A stretch of DNA of 64,000 bases from CAXXOK01 sp035353615 (GCA_035353615.1 DAOPZY010000007.1:26402-90401), one strand, 5' to 3'. Counted from the stretch's first letter, positions 52,259 to 61,327 are shown. Numbers and translations: made by a program. The notes: generated from the letters alone by a model not told the origin.

Positions 52259-53277
52259 AAACCCTTTGTGAGGCGCAGGGCTTGAGCGGACGGGAAGAAA
52301 AAATCCGCCGCATGGCGCTGGACGCCTGCGTAAAAGCCTTTGGGCAAAGCGCCGTAACGCTGGACGGCCTTGGCAGCGTGATCGCGCGGCGCAAGGGCGC
52401 GAACAGCGCCAAGCCCACCGTGATGCTCGCCGCCCATATGGACGAAGTGGGCCTGATGGTGATTTCCGCTACCGAGGAAGGGTTGCTCCGCTTCCGCGCC
52501 ATTGGCGGGGTTGACGCGCGGGTGCTGGTTTCCAAGCGGGTGCGCGTGGGTTACGAGGCAGAGGGCAAGCCCTCGCTCCCCGGGGTTATCGGCGCGCTCG
52601 CCATCCATCTGCAAACCGCGGAGGACCGTAAAACCGTGCTGCCCATTGAACAGCTTTACATTGACATCGGCGCCAAGGACAAGGCCGAGGCCGAACGTTT
52701 AGCGCCGGCCGGCACGCTGGTCACGTTTGATACGCCCTATACCCCCTTTGGCGACGGCTGCGTGCTTGCCAAGGCGTTTGACGACCGCGTGGGCGTGTAT
52801 AATCTGTTACGCCTGCTGGACGCGCCCTATGACGGCGATCTGGTTTTCGCCTTCACCAGCCAGGAGGAAGCCGGCTGCCGGGGCGCGGTGAGCGCCGGTT
52901 ACAGCGTGCAGCCTGATATTGCGCTGATTTTGGAATGTACCTCCGCCAACGACCTTGGGGAAACCCCGGAGGCGTTGCAGGTGTGCCGCGTGGGCCAAGG
53001 CGTATGCGTTTCCTTTATGGACAACGCCTCCATCGGCGACGCGGAACTGTACCGCGCCCTGCTCGCCACCGGCGAGGCTCAGGGCATTCCCCACCAGATC
53101 AAGCAGTTTGTTTCCGGCGGCAACGACGCGGGTTCCATTCAGCGTTCCGGCGCGGGAAGCCGCACGCTGGCTCTCTCAGTGCCCTGCCGCAACATACACA
53201 GCCCCGCGTGCGTCTGCTCTGTGCGCGATATCGATTCTCAGGAAGCGCTGACCCGCGCCTACCTGCAAAGCCTGTAA
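52249..53277 (+). CDS. M42-family metallo-aminopeptidase, paralogue 2
   Basis: 342 residues. Ligands: His in AAHMDEVGL, Asp in FDDRVGVY, catalytic Glu-Glu in TSQEEAGCRG, His in CRNIHSPA. At the fourth ligand, where the paralogues have Asp (LDVT, MDVS), this one has Glu (LILECTS), a substitution known in the family. The ATG at 52249 overlaps the end of paralogue 1, with AGGGTGGG upstream, so the two are translationally coupled. A third copy begins 41 bp downstream. Confidence 0.9.
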   Translation: MDLKTLCEAQGLSGREEKIRRMALDACVKAFGQSAVTLDGLGSVIARRKGANSAKPTVMLAAHMDEVGLMVISATEEGLLRFRAIGGVDARVLVSKRVRVGYEAEGKPSLPGVIGALAIHLQTAEDRKTVLPIEQLYIDIGAKDKAEAERLAPAGTLVTFDTPYTPFGDGCVLAKAFDDRVGVYNLLRLLDAPYDGDLVFAFTSQEEAGCRGAVSAGYSVQPDIALILECTSANDLGETPEALQVCRVGQGVCVSFMDNASIGDAELYRALLATGEAQGIPHQIKQFVSGGNDAGSIQRSGAGSRTLALSVPCRNIHSPACVCSVRDIDSQEALTRAYLQSL

Positions 53278-53317
53278 CATTCATTCGGAAACACAGCCAT
53301 AGAAAGGATGATTCTTC

Positions 53318-54307
53318 GTGGAGGAACTCATCAGAAAGTTAACCGCCGCCTACGGCCCCTCCGGCCGCGAAGGCGAAGTCGCCGACCTGATTGAAAGCTT
53401 ACTGAAAGGAAAGGTGGACAGCATCCGCCGCGATGCGCTGGGCAACCTTATCTGCGAAAAAAAGGGCACCGCCAAGGATGGCCGGCGCATCATGTTTTCC
53501 GCGCACATGGATCAGATTGGCCTGATTGTAACCCATGCGGAAAAGGAAGGGTACCTGCGCGTGAGTAATGTCGGCGGCATTTTCATCGCCAACAGCCGCA
53601 TGCGCCACGTGCGTTTCCAAAACGGCGTGCACGGCGTTTTGGTGGAGCAGCCCCTCAAGCCGGGGGAAACCAGCTCCATGCGCACCTATTACATCGATAT
53701 TGGCGCAAACAGCGCGGACGAAGCCCTGCGCAAGGTGCAGCTGGGGGACGTCGCCATTTACGCCGAGGAGTGCTTCACCCTTGGCGAGCGGCGGCTGGCC
53801 GCGCCCGCGATGGACGACCGTTGCGCCTGCGCGCTGCTGGTGAGCCTGATGCAGGCCCTGCCGCCCTGCAAGGATACCGTGATCGCCGTTTTCAGCACGC
53901 AGGAGGAAGTGGGCTGCCGGGGCGGCAAAACCGCCGCGTACAGCGTGGAGCCGGACGTCGGCATCGCGCTGGACGTGACGCTCTGCGGCGATCAGCCGGA
54001 GGACCGAAAGCTCGCCATCAACCTGGGCGAAGGCCCCGCCGTCAAAATCATGGATATGCTCAGCATCAGCAACCCGGAGCTGGTGCAGGCTTTGCTGGCC
54101 GCCGCCAAGCGCGCGAAGATCCCCTGCCAGCGGGAAGTGCTGCCCTTTGGCGGCACGGACGCGGGCGCCATGCAGCTCACGCGCGGCGGCATGCCGGTGT
54201 GCACCCTCAGCATCCCCAGCCGCAACGTGCATTCCAGCTGCGAAATCGTGGATCTGAATGACCTGGAAAACGCGCAAAAGCTGTTGCTGGCGTACCTGAA
54301 AGGGTAA
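53318..54307 (+). CDS. M42-family metallo-aminopeptidase, paralogue 3
   Basis: 329 residues, with GTG start behind AAAGGA. Ligands His (SAHMDQIG), Asp (MDDRCACA), Glu-Glu (TQEEVGCRG), Asp (ALDVTLC) and His (RNVHSSCE) are intact, so all three proteins should be active enzymes. N-terminus KLTAAYGPSGREGEVADLIESLL is a typical M42 start. The three genes run without a terminator between them and likely form one transcript; a mixed particle with different peptide preferences is an attractive inference, not shown by sequence. Confidence 0.9.
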   Translation: MEELIRKLTAAYGPSGREGEVADLIESLLKGKVDSIRRDALGNLICEKKGTAKDGRRIMFSAHMDQIGLIVTHAEKEGYLRVSNVGGIFIANSRMRHVRFQNGVHGVLVEQPLKPGETSSMRTYYIDIGANSADEALRKVQLGDVAIYAEECFTLGERRLAAPAMDDRCACALLVSLMQALPPCKDTVIAVFSTQEEVGCRGGKTAAYSVEPDVGIALDVTLCGDQPEDRKLAINLGEGPAVKIMDMLSISNPELVQALLAAAKRAKIPCQREVLPFGGTDAGAMQLTRGGMPVCTLSIPSRNVHSSCEIVDLNDLENAQKLLLAYLKG

Positions 54308-54424
54308 CTGGCACGCGGGGGATTTTACGGGATCAGGCGAGGCGCCAAAGCATCCCTGCCCAAAAAACAATCATCGCGGAGGCGGCCCGTTTGCGGGTCG
54401 CCTCCGTCAGCTTATTAAAAAAGG

Positions 54425-54545
54425 TGGGATTCTAAAGGGCCGAAGGTCCTTTAGCGGGGTTTGGGGCGGTGCCCCAACGTTCCAATCGGCGTAGCCGTAA
54501 GCATCTCAGCGATGCCGCCGCAGGCGGCGAGCTACGTTGCAGCTG
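54425..54545 (+). repeat. Dispersed intergenic element, family A, partial
   Basis: Contains AAGGGCCGAAGGTCCTT, GGGGTTTGGGGCGGTGCCCC and a trailing GCGTAGCC...GGCGAGC block, recalling the middle and end of the family A unit. Sits between the first and second type C hairpins. Confidence 0.5.
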
Positions 54546-54611
54546 TACAGAACAGTTTCTTTGACAGTCTGGCGGAGGCGGCTCGTTTGCGGGCCGCCTC
54601 CGTTTCAAACC

Positions 54612-54787
54612 TCTGATAAACCGAATTGAGTTCATAAGCCGCGCCACATTGTGCCTTCGGCACTCGTGGCGCTTACGTTGAATGCGTTACCCCATCAGGC
54701 CTCCGGCGGGCAGGGAGCAACGCCGATGCGCCCACAGGGGCTTTGCCCTTGACCCATTTTCGCTGCGGCGAGGGTTTTTCAGCAGCC
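54612..54787 (-). repeat. Dispersed intergenic element, family A2 with type B hairpin, reverse
   Basis: Reverse-complement reading gives GCTGCTGAAAAACCCTCGCC, GGGTCAAGGGCAAAGCCC, GCCCGCCGGAGGCCTGATG, AACGTAAGCGCCACGAGTGC, and GGCACAATGTGGCGC. The hairpin GTGCC/GGCAC is at about 54648-54660. Located between the convergent M42 and phosphoglucomutase genes. Confidence 0.82.
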
Positions 54788-54841
54788 TAAAACGGAGGCG
54801 GCCCGTTCCCGGGCCGCCTCCGCACCTATTTCGCCATGCTC

Positions 54842-56563
54842 TCAGGCATTCAAAAGCTTCGTCGCCTCCTGCGTCAGGTGGGTCAGCAGCTTTTCGGCCT
54901 CCGCGCGTTCCCTGTGGTTCACATTCACATACAGCTTAATTTTCGGCTCGGTTCCGCTGGGGCGCACGCACACAAAGTGCCCGCCCTCCATGGCAAAATA
55001 GAGCACGTCGCTTTCGGGGTAACTCAGCTTTTCCACCTTGCCGGTGGCAACCTCGGTGCGCGTGCCGGCAAGAATGTCCAACACCTGCGCAACCTTTACG
55101 CCGCCAATGGCACGGGGCGGATTCTTCCGGATGCGAGCCATGGCTTCGGCCATCAGCTTCAGGCCGTCCACGCCGGGCATGGTGGTGCTTTCCACATGCT
55201 CCAGATAGTAGCCGTAGGTTTGGTAAATCTCGTTCATCACATCGGCCAAAGTTTTGCCCTGCGCCTTGTAGTAGGCGGCGGCTTCGGCAATCAGCAGGCT
55301 GGCGTTCACGCCGTCCTTGTCGCGCACAAAGGTGCTGGAAAGGAAGCCATAGCTTTCCTCAAAACCAAACAGGAACGTATGGCTGCCGGTATCCTCAAAC
55401 TGCTGAATCATTTCGCCGATAAACTTAAAACCGGTCAGCGTGTCAAACAGCGCTACGCCGTGCGCATCGCAGATGGGCTTGGCCAGCTGGGTGGACACGA
55501 TGGATTTGACCACCGCGCCGTTGGCCGGAAGGGAGCCGTTCGCTTTTTTGGTGGAAAGGATGTAATACATCATCAGGCAGCCGATCTGGTTACCGGTCAG
55601 CAGGCGGAACTGCCCGCTGTGTTCGCGCACGGCCACACCCAACCGATCGCAATCCGGGTCGGTGGCAAAGCATACCTCCGCGCCCACCTCGTTAGCCAGC
55701 TGAATGGCCAGGGTAAACGCGTTGGGGTCCTCCGGGTTGGGCACCTTGATGGTGCTGAAGTTGGGGTCCGGCATTTCCTGCGCCTTCACAACGCTTACGT
55801 TGGTGATGCCGATCTCCTTTAAAATCCTCCGCACGGGCACATTGCCGCTGCCGTGGAGGGGCGTGTAGACAATTTTCAGGGTTTTGCCCTCGTCGCGCAC
55901 AATTTCCGGGTTGATGGAAAGGGTTTTAACCCGGCGAATGTATTCGTCGTCCACGTCGGCGTTGCCAATCAGGGTCAGCAGACCCTGCGCACGGGCGGTA
56001 TCCGCGTCGATCTTTTTGGCGGCGGTGTAATCCAGCGCCTCAATGGCGGCGGTAACCTCGTCGGCTGTTTCCGGGCCAATCTGCGCGCCGTCCGGCCCAT
56101 ACACCTTGTAACCGTTGTACTGCGGCGGGTTGTGGCTGGCGGTAATCACCACGCCCGCGTCGGCTTTCAGGTGGCGCACCGCGAAGGACAGGATGGGCAC
56201 CGGGCGCAGGGCGTCAAACAGCTTGGCATGCACGCCGTTGGCAGCCAGCACCAGAGCGGTTTCCATGGCAAACTCCGCGCTTTTGCGGCGGCTGTCATAC
56301 GCGATGACCACAGTAGGTTGGTTTCCATGCGCGTTCAAATAGTTGGCAAGCCCCTGCGTTGCGCGGCCGACGGTGTAACCGTTCATCCGGTTGGTCCCTG
56401 CGCCCAGCACGCCGCGCATTCCGGCGGTGCCAAAGCTTAGGCTGCGGTAGAAGCGATCTTCCTTTTCCTTTTCGTCCCCGGCAATCGCCCTGAGTTCCGT
56501 GACCGTTTCCGTATCCGAGGCAAATTGATTAAGCCAGGCCTCGTATTGATCCCGATAGCTCAT
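54842..56563 (-). CDS. Phosphoglucomutase/phosphomannomutase
   Basis: 573 residues, the alpha-D-phosphohexomutase family. All four site elements are present: the phosphoserine loop TASHNP (Ser143), the Mg2+ loop DPDCDRLG, the sugar loop GFEESYG, and the phosphate loop RPSGTEPK. It interconverts glucose-1- and glucose-6-phosphate (or the mannose forms), feeding glycogen and surface-sugar synthesis in the cytosol. Length fits the long PgcA-like type of Bacillota. The ATG at 56563 follows AAAGGAG; the longer frame adds 46 unconserved residues. Divergent from mnmG. Confidence 0.94.
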   Translation of the reverse strand: MSYRDQYEAWLNQFASDTETVTELRAIAGDEKEKEDRFYRSLSFGTAGMRGVLGAGTNRMNGYTVGRATQGLANYLNAHGNQPTVVIAYDSRRKSAEFAMETALVLAANGVHAKLFDALRPVPILSFAVRHLKADAGVVITASHNPPQYNGYKVYGPDGAQIGPETADEVTAAIEALDYTAAKKIDADTARAQGLLTLIGNADVDDEYIRRVKTLSINPEIVRDEGKTLKIVYTPLHGSGNVPVRRILKEIGITNVSVVKAQEMPDPNFSTIKVPNPEDPNAFTLAIQLANEVGAEVCFATDPDCDRLGVAVREHSGQFRLLTGNQIGCLMMYYILSTKKANGSLPANGAVVKSIVSTQLAKPICDAHGVALFDTLTGFKFIGEMIQQFEDTGSHTFLFGFEESYGFLSSTFVRDKDGVNASLLIAEAAAYYKAQGKTLADVMNEIYQTYGYYLEHVESTTMPGVDGLKLMAEAMARIRKNPPRAIGGVKVAQVLDILAGTRTEVATGKVEKLSYPESDVLYFAMEGGHFVCVRPSGTEPKIKLYVNVNHRERAEAEKLLTHLTQEATKLLNA

Positions 56564-56735
56564 CAGCAGGCTCCTTTCCATGACAGGCATGGTGTTTTTT
56601 ACGGTGCGGCACAGCCTTCCCAACACGCGCGGCTGATGCGGAACGCTTTCGCGGTGCGTTTCGGCCTCGCGGCTCCCCGCGTGCCGGTGGAGGCGGGTCA
56701 TTCAGTTTTTCCCGCAGTCGGCTGTCGCTAAGGTT

Positions 56736-56765
56736 ATTATAGCCGTTTCGGCACAGCTTTGTAAA
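56736..56765 (-). promoter_or_regulatory. Promoter of the phosphoglucomutase gene
   Basis: Minus strand: TTTACA (56765-56760), 18 bp, perfect TATAAT (56741-56736). The leader to the ATG is about 165 bp. Confidence 0.65.
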
Positions 56766-56844
56766 CACTTTTCAACCCGGGTAATCAGCCGCCCGCGCCG
56801 TAAGTCAAGCGGCCGGGAAGGCGGCGGTTAAAACCGCAACCGCC

Positions 56845-56873
56845 TTGCGCGCGCCCCCGTTATGGCGTACAAT
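56845..56873 (+). promoter_or_regulatory. Promoter of mnmG
   Basis: TTGCGC (56845-56850), 17 bp, TACAAT (56868-56873). The frame is open from 56862, but that lies upstream of the -10 box, supporting the start at 56925. Confidence 0.6.
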
Positions 56874-56924
56874 ATTCATCAGCCGATATCCGTCGGCAAT
56901 CGCTGCTCAAAGGAAGGTTTCTCT

Positions 56925-58829
56925 ATGGATGTAATCGTCATCGGGGCCGGGCACGCAGGGTGCGAGGCCGCGCTTGCCTGCGCGCGCATGGGGCTGGAAA
57001 CGCTCCTGCTCACGCTGGATATTAACAGTGTCGCCCTTATGCCCTGCAACCCTGCTGTCGGGGGCACCGGAAAAGGGCATCTGGTGCGCGAGCTGGACGC
57101 GCTGGGTGGGCAAATGGGTTTAGCCATCGACCGCACTTTTTTACAAAGCCGCATGCTCAACATCGGGAAAGGGCCAGCCGTGCACAGTCTGCGCGCGCAG
57201 GCCGACAAGCGCCGCTACCACGAGGAAATGCTCAACACCCTGTTTTCTGCCGAACACCTGACGGTGCGGCAGGGCGAAGCCATGGACATCCTGACCGCAA
57301 ACGGCCGGGTTACCGGCGTAAAGATCATGACGGGGGATGTGCTGCCCTGCAGCGCCTGCGTGGTGTGCGGCGGCGTGTACTTAAAAAGCCGGATTATCAT
57401 TGGGGAATATACCAAGGAAAGCGGCCCACAGGGCCTTCTGCGCGCCGAGGGCCTCAGCCAGTCGCTCACAAACCTGGGTTTTGTGCTGCGCCGCTTTAAA
57501 ACAGGCACGCCGGCGCGCATCGACGTGCGCTCCATCGATTTTGACCAGATGGAGCCGCAGGACGGCGACGACCCCATTACCCCGTTTTCTTTTCTGACGG
57601 CGGCGGAAGTTCCGGAAAGCGGGGTCGCCTTTCCGCTGGTCAACCGCCGCCGGTGCTACCTGACCTACACCAATGAGGAAACGCACCGCATCATCCGCGA
57701 AAACCTGCACCTGTCCCCCATGGTGCGCGGGGAAATCAAGGGCACCGGCGCGCGGTACTGCCCCAGCATTGAGGATAAAATACGCCGGTTTCCGGATAAG
57801 GATCGCCACCAGATTTTTCTGGAGCCGGAAGGGCTTGCCTCGCCGGAGTGGTATGTGCAGGGCATGAGCACAAGCCTACCCGAACGGGTGCAATGGCCGA
57901 TGTACCGCACCCTCCCGGGGCTGAAGCGCGCGGTGCTCACCCGCCTTGCCTACGCGATCGAATATGATTGCATTGACCCGACGGAACTAAAACTCACGCT
58001 GGAAAGCCGCCGAATCGGCGGGCTTTACTTCGCAGGACAGGTAAACGGCACCAGCGGCTATGAAGAAGCCGCCGCGCAGGGTTTGCTGGCAGGCATCAAC
58101 GCGGCGTGCCAGCTTCAGCAAAAGGAGCCGCTGATTCTGACCCGCTCCATGGCCTACATCGGCGTAATGGTGGACGATTTAACCGTGAAGGGCGTGGACG
58201 AGCCGTACCGTATGATGACCGGCCGCGCCGAGTATCGGCTGCTGTTGCGGCAGGATAACGCGGATTTGCGCCTGACCGAGCTGGGTTACAGCCGCGGGCT
58301 GGCGTCCCGGCAGCGCATGCGCCTGATGGAACAAAAGCGGGCCGCGACCGATACGCTGCTCGAACAGCTGAATAGCCTGCGGTTCAAGGCAACGCAGGAG
58401 CGAAACCAATGGCTTGCCGACCGTGGCGAAACCCCGAACGAGCTAAGCTATACCGCAACCGAGCTGTTGCGCCGCCCCAACATTGGTTTGGACGCGCTTG
58501 CGGCCCTCGCGCCCCAGCTTTCCGAAGCGCCCGCCGACGCGCAGGCGCAGGCGGAGCTGACGGTAAAATATGCGGGTTATCTGGAAAAGGAACGCCAGCA
58601 GATTCACCGCGCGCAGGAAATGGAGCATTGGCTGATCCCGGATACACTTGATTACGCCGAGATTTCCGGCCTGCGCATCGAAGCCCGGCAAAAGCTGGAA
58701 CGGAACCGACCAATGAGCCTCAGTCAGGCGGGCAGAATCCCCGGGGTGAATCCGGCCGATATCGCGGTGCTGATGGTATGGCTTAAAAAAATCAGGGACG
58801 AACAGGCGCGGGCAGCAAACAACCCCTGA
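56925..58829 (+). CDS. mnmG: tRNA uridine 5-carboxymethylaminomethyl modification enzyme MnmG (GidA)
   Basis: 634 residues. FAD-binding GAGHAGCEAA at the N-terminus, NPAVGGTGKGHL, FKTGTPAR, and GQVNGTSGYEEAAAQG toward the middle; the C-terminal helical domain is complete to KKIRDEQ. MnmG works with MnmE to modify the wobble uridine in several tRNAs. The ATG at 56925 is behind AAAGGAAGG. Neighbours usual in many Bacillota (mnmE, rsmG) are not adjacent, so the gene stands alone here. Confidence 0.96.
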   Translation: MDVIVIGAGHAGCEAALACARMGLETLLLTLDINSVALMPCNPAVGGTGKGHLVRELDALGGQMGLAIDRTFLQSRMLNIGKGPAVHSLRAQADKRRYHEEMLNTLFSAEHLTVRQGEAMDILTANGRVTGVKIMTGDVLPCSACVVCGGVYLKSRIIIGEYTKESGPQGLLRAEGLSQSLTNLGFVLRRFKTGTPARIDVRSIDFDQMEPQDGDDPITPFSFLTAAEVPESGVAFPLVNRRRCYLTYTNEETHRIIRENLHLSPMVRGEIKGTGARYCPSIEDKIRRFPDKDRHQIFLEPEGLASPEWYVQGMSTSLPERVQWPMYRTLPGLKRAVLTRLAYAIEYDCIDPTELKLTLESRRIGGLYFAGQVNGTSGYEEAAAQGLLAGINAACQLQQKEPLILTRSMAYIGVMVDDLTVKGVDEPYRMMTGRAEYRLLLRQDNADLRLTELGYSRGLASRQRMRLMEQKRAATDTLLEQLNSLRFKATQERNQWLADRGETPNELSYTATELLRRPNIGLDALAALAPQLSEAPADAQAQAELTVKYAGYLEKERQQIHRAQEMEHWLIPDTLDYAEISGLRIEARQKLERNRPMSLSQAGRIPGVNPADIAVLMVWLKKIRDEQARAANNP

Positions 58830-58845
58830 CCCGAACAAACTCCGC

Positions 58846-59012
58846 AGCGGCAAAACCGGCTCAGGGGCAAATGCCTTGTCGGGGTATTGGGGTAAAACCG
58901 CTACCGAGGTTTGGGACAGCGCCTCTGGCCCCATGCCGCAGAATCACGCCAACCGGCGGGCAAGCTGCCCGCAGGGCAACGAGGCGAGCGCTCAAAACTT
59001 TGCGGAACGGTT
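58846..59012 (+). repeat. Dispersed intergenic element, family A, degenerate copy
   Basis: Opens CCGCAGCGGCAAAACCGGCTCA, then TTGTCGGGGTATTGGGG, CGAGGTTTGGGACAGCGCC, and closes with CTGCCCGCAGGGCAACGAGGCGAGCGC. It is in the convergent gap between mnmG and the LysM peptide gene. Confidence 0.78.
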
Positions 59013-59023
59013 TTAACATGCAA

Positions 59024-59053
59024 AAACGCCGTATGGATTTCCATACGGCGTTT
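59024..59053. terminator. Terminator of the LysM peptide gene, possibly two-way
   Basis: Perfect 13 bp stem AAACGCCGTATGG/CCATACGGCGTTT with a four-base loop. On the minus strand, downstream of the LysM gene, the stem runs into five T's; on the plus strand only TTT. Confidence 0.8.
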
Positions 59054-59100
59054 GCGGCTGATCCCTGCCGGCCAGTGCCGACATCGGTTGCCCTTGCATG

Positions 59101-59340
59101 TCAGCGGTTGTCCGGCACCTTGAGCACCCAACCGGTGCGGATAAAGTTGCGGTCGGTGATGATCGGGTTCAGGTCCACGATCGCCTGAATCGACGTTTTG
59201 AAGTAATGGGCGATCCGGGTCAGGTTATCGCCGTGCACCACGGTGTAGTAAGCATAGCGCTGGCCGCTGCCACCATCAACGCCTTCGAGCTGCGCGTCGT
59301 TCAACTGCGCGTTCTGATTCATTTTTTCGTTATCCGTCAT
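59101..59340 (-). CDS. Small LysM peptide with double-glycine leader
   Basis: 79 residues in two parts. Residues 1-24 match the leader of class II bacteriocin-type and related peptides cut after Gly-Gly: counting back from Gly24, Gly-2, Val-4, Leu-7 and Leu-12 fill the usual hydrophobic positions (QLNDAQLEGVDGG). Residues 25-79 are one LysM domain (YTVVHGDNLTRIAHYF ... LNPIITDRNFIRTGWVLKVP), which binds N-acetylglucosamine chains of peptidoglycan. Such leaders are normally removed during export by an ABC transporter with a C39 peptidase; none is in this window. AAAGGA precedes the ATG. A minus-strand TATACT at 59402-59407 may be its -10 box. A strong terminator follows. Confidence 0.82.
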   Translation of the reverse strand: MTDNEKMNQNAQLNDAQLEGVDGGSGQRYAYYTVVHGDNLTRIAHYFKTSIQAIVDLNPIITDRNFIRTGWVLKVPDNR

Positions 59341-59767
59341 AAATACCGTCCTTTCTTTGCCAAAGCGGGTTGTGAGGATGTTTGATCCTTTTTACAGGTT
59401 GAGTATATCAGGCGCGCCGTAAAAAAAGCGTAAAACCCAACAATCGCCTGAAAAATCTGGTTGCAGCCTCAAAATCCTTTCCGCAAAAGGGTTTCAAGCT
59501 ATCGCCCCGGTTCGTCGGTTGAAACAAGCGGCGTTATTCCTCAAAAATCTTTCAAATTGAATCCGTTTCGCGTTTTTTCCGCAACATTTATCCAATGCCG
59601 CTGCTATCCATCCCCTTGACGCGTTTGGGTTATCCGTTCACGCGGACAAGCTTTCTTTGCCTTAGAAACATCATCTGAAATCAAACCAACGGTCACGCCG
59701 GAATCACACCAAGCACAGAAAGCCCTGTTATTCTGTTTACGGAAATTCGATGGAGGTGTTTTGGTTT
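59341..59767. other. Gap between divergent LysM and beta-helix genes
   Basis: 427 bp, lower in GC than most of the window. Candidate -10 boxes: TATACT on the minus strand (59407-59402) and TATTCT on the plus strand (59729-59734); -35 boxes are weak. Nothing else recognised. Confidence 0.5.
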
Positions 59768-61261
59768 ATGAAGAAATGGCTTGCACTGTTCCTTGTGCTT
59801 GTAACGATTTTCAGTGCGTCTGTAACATTTGCGGAAACCAACGGATCAACCGAGATAACGCAAACCCAGCCTGCCGGCAACCCGCCCGCCCTGCCTGACG
59901 GACAGGCCCCGGGCGGCGCGGCTCCCGGCGGCACAGCTCCCGGCGGCGCGCCCGGCGGCCAGAGCAGCGCGCCCACCGCGTACAGCGCCGCATACAGCTA
60001 TGCGGAGGATACCACGCTGAGCGCCGGCAATTATGATTCTACCGGCACCGATGAAAACGCCATTCTCGTAACGGCTGGCACCACGACCATCGACGGCGCG
60101 ACTGTTACCCGCGCCTCGGCGGACAGCACCGGCGGCGACAGCTCCAGCTTCTACGGCGTTGGCGCGGCGGTGCTGGTGACCGGCGGCACGGCAAAGATCA
60201 CGAACAGCACCGTCACCACCGACGCGGCCGGCGGCGCTGGCGTGTTTGCCTACGGCGACGGCGTTGCCTACGTAAGCGATACCACCATCACAACCAGCAA
60301 GGACACGTCCGGCGGTATCCACGTGGCGGGCGGCGGCACCCTTTATGCCAAGGACTTGACGGTTACCACCAGCGGCGGCTCGGCAGCGGCCATTCGCAGT
60401 GATCGGGGCAGCGGCACCATGGTGGTGGATGGGGGCGCCTATACTTCCAACGGAACCGGCTCTCCCGCCATCTACTGCACGGCGGATATTACGGCTAACA
60501 ACGCGACTCTTACAGCCAACGGCAGCGAAGCGCTTTGCCTGGAAGGCTTAAATACGGTGCGCCTGTTTGATTCCAACCTGACCGGTAACATGCCTGATCT
60601 GGAACAAAACGACAACACCTGGACGGTGATCCTGTACCAGAGCATGTCCGGCGATTCGGCGGTTGGCGAAGGCAAGTTCGAAATGGTCGGCGGCACGCTG
60701 ACCTCCCAAAACGGCGGCTTGTTCTACACCACCAACACGGAAAGCGAGTTCATCCTCTCGGGCGTAACCATCAGCGCGGCGGCCGACAGCGAGTATTTCC
60801 TGCGGTGCACGGGCAACAGCAACCAGCGCGGTTGGGGAACCAGCGGGGCCAACGGCGCAGTTTGCAAGTTTACCGCCATCAACCAGCACATGACCGGCAA
60901 TGTGATCTGGGACACCATTTCCACCCTGAACCTGTATGCCACTGAGGGTAGCCAGCTGACCGGCGCGGTACTCGACGATGAAACCAACGCCGGTTCCGGC
61001 GGCACGGGCGCATGCACCCTGTACGTGGACGCGGATTCCAGCTGGGTTGTCACCAGCAACAGCACGCTGACCACGCTCAACTGCGCGGGTCAGGTAACCG
61101 ACGCGGACGGCAATGCCGTATCCATCATCGGGACGGATGGCACCGTGTACGTGCAGGGTACCAGCCAGTACACCGTGACGGTATCGCAGTACAGCGCGAA
61201 CTGCGATACCAGCGACGCGGGCGTTACCTCCAATTGGAGCGATTACGCGGTAGAAATGTAA
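59768..61261 (+). CDS. Secreted beta-helix-like repeat protein
   Basis: 497 residues. Signal peptide (KKWLALFLVLVTIFSASVTFAE) about 1-24, then a Gly/Pro/Ala linker (PGGAAPGGTAPGGAPGG). The rest is Thr/Ser/Gly-rich with many short strands of the type TITxGTVTxxxAxxxG, for example TTIDGATVTRA, AKITNSTVTTDA, YVSDTTITTS, YAKDLTVTTS, typical of a right-handed beta-helix as in adhesins or polysaccharide-binding proteins. No LPXTG or membrane anchor at the C-terminus. The ATG at 59768 has GGAGGTG at nine bases; an ATG at 59750 lies inside that site. Likely a surface or matrix protein; ligand unknown. Confidence 0.75.
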   Translation: MKKWLALFLVLVTIFSASVTFAETNGSTEITQTQPAGNPPALPDGQAPGGAAPGGTAPGGAPGGQSSAPTAYSAAYSYAEDTTLSAGNYDSTGTDENAILVTAGTTTIDGATVTRASADSTGGDSSSFYGVGAAVLVTGGTAKITNSTVTTDAAGGAGVFAYGDGVAYVSDTTITTSKDTSGGIHVAGGGTLYAKDLTVTTSGGSAAAIRSDRGSGTMVVDGGAYTSNGTGSPAIYCTADITANNATLTANGSEALCLEGLNTVRLFDSNLTGNMPDLEQNDNTWTVILYQSMSGDSAVGEGKFEMVGGTLTSQNGGLFYTTNTESEFILSGVTISAAADSEYFLRCTGNSNQRGWGTSGANGAVCKFTAINQHMTGNVIWDTISTLNLYATEGSQLTGAVLDDETNAGSGGTGACTLYVDADSSWVVTSNSTLTTLNCAGQVTDADGNAVSIIGTDGTVYVQGTSQYTVTVSQYSANCDTSDAGVTSNWSDYAVEM

Positions 61262-61303
61262 GGTTTTCGATCTGGTATCCATATAACCCGGGGTTTTGGG
61301 AAA

Positions 61304-61327
61304 GAGGGCCGCTTAACGGCGGCCCTC
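61304..61327 (+). terminator. Hairpin after the beta-helix gene
   Basis: GAGGGCCGC (61304-61312) pairs with GCGGCCCTC (61319-61327), loop TTAACG. No T-run follows. A related stem with TTTTT is at 61511-61539. Confidence 0.5.

Larger units (their letters stand above)
54377..54822. repeat. Three copies of a 13 bp-stem hairpin (type C)
   Basis: CGGAGGCGGCCCG/CGGGTCGCCTCCG at 54377-54406, CGGAGGCGGCTCG/CGGGCCGCCTCCG at 54573-54602, and CGGAGGCGGCCCG/CGGGCCGCCTCCG at 54793-54822. Loops are four bases. The middle one is followed by TTTC. They look like duplicated terminators of the M42 or phosphoglucomutase genes, with dispersed elements lying between them. Confidence 0.88.
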
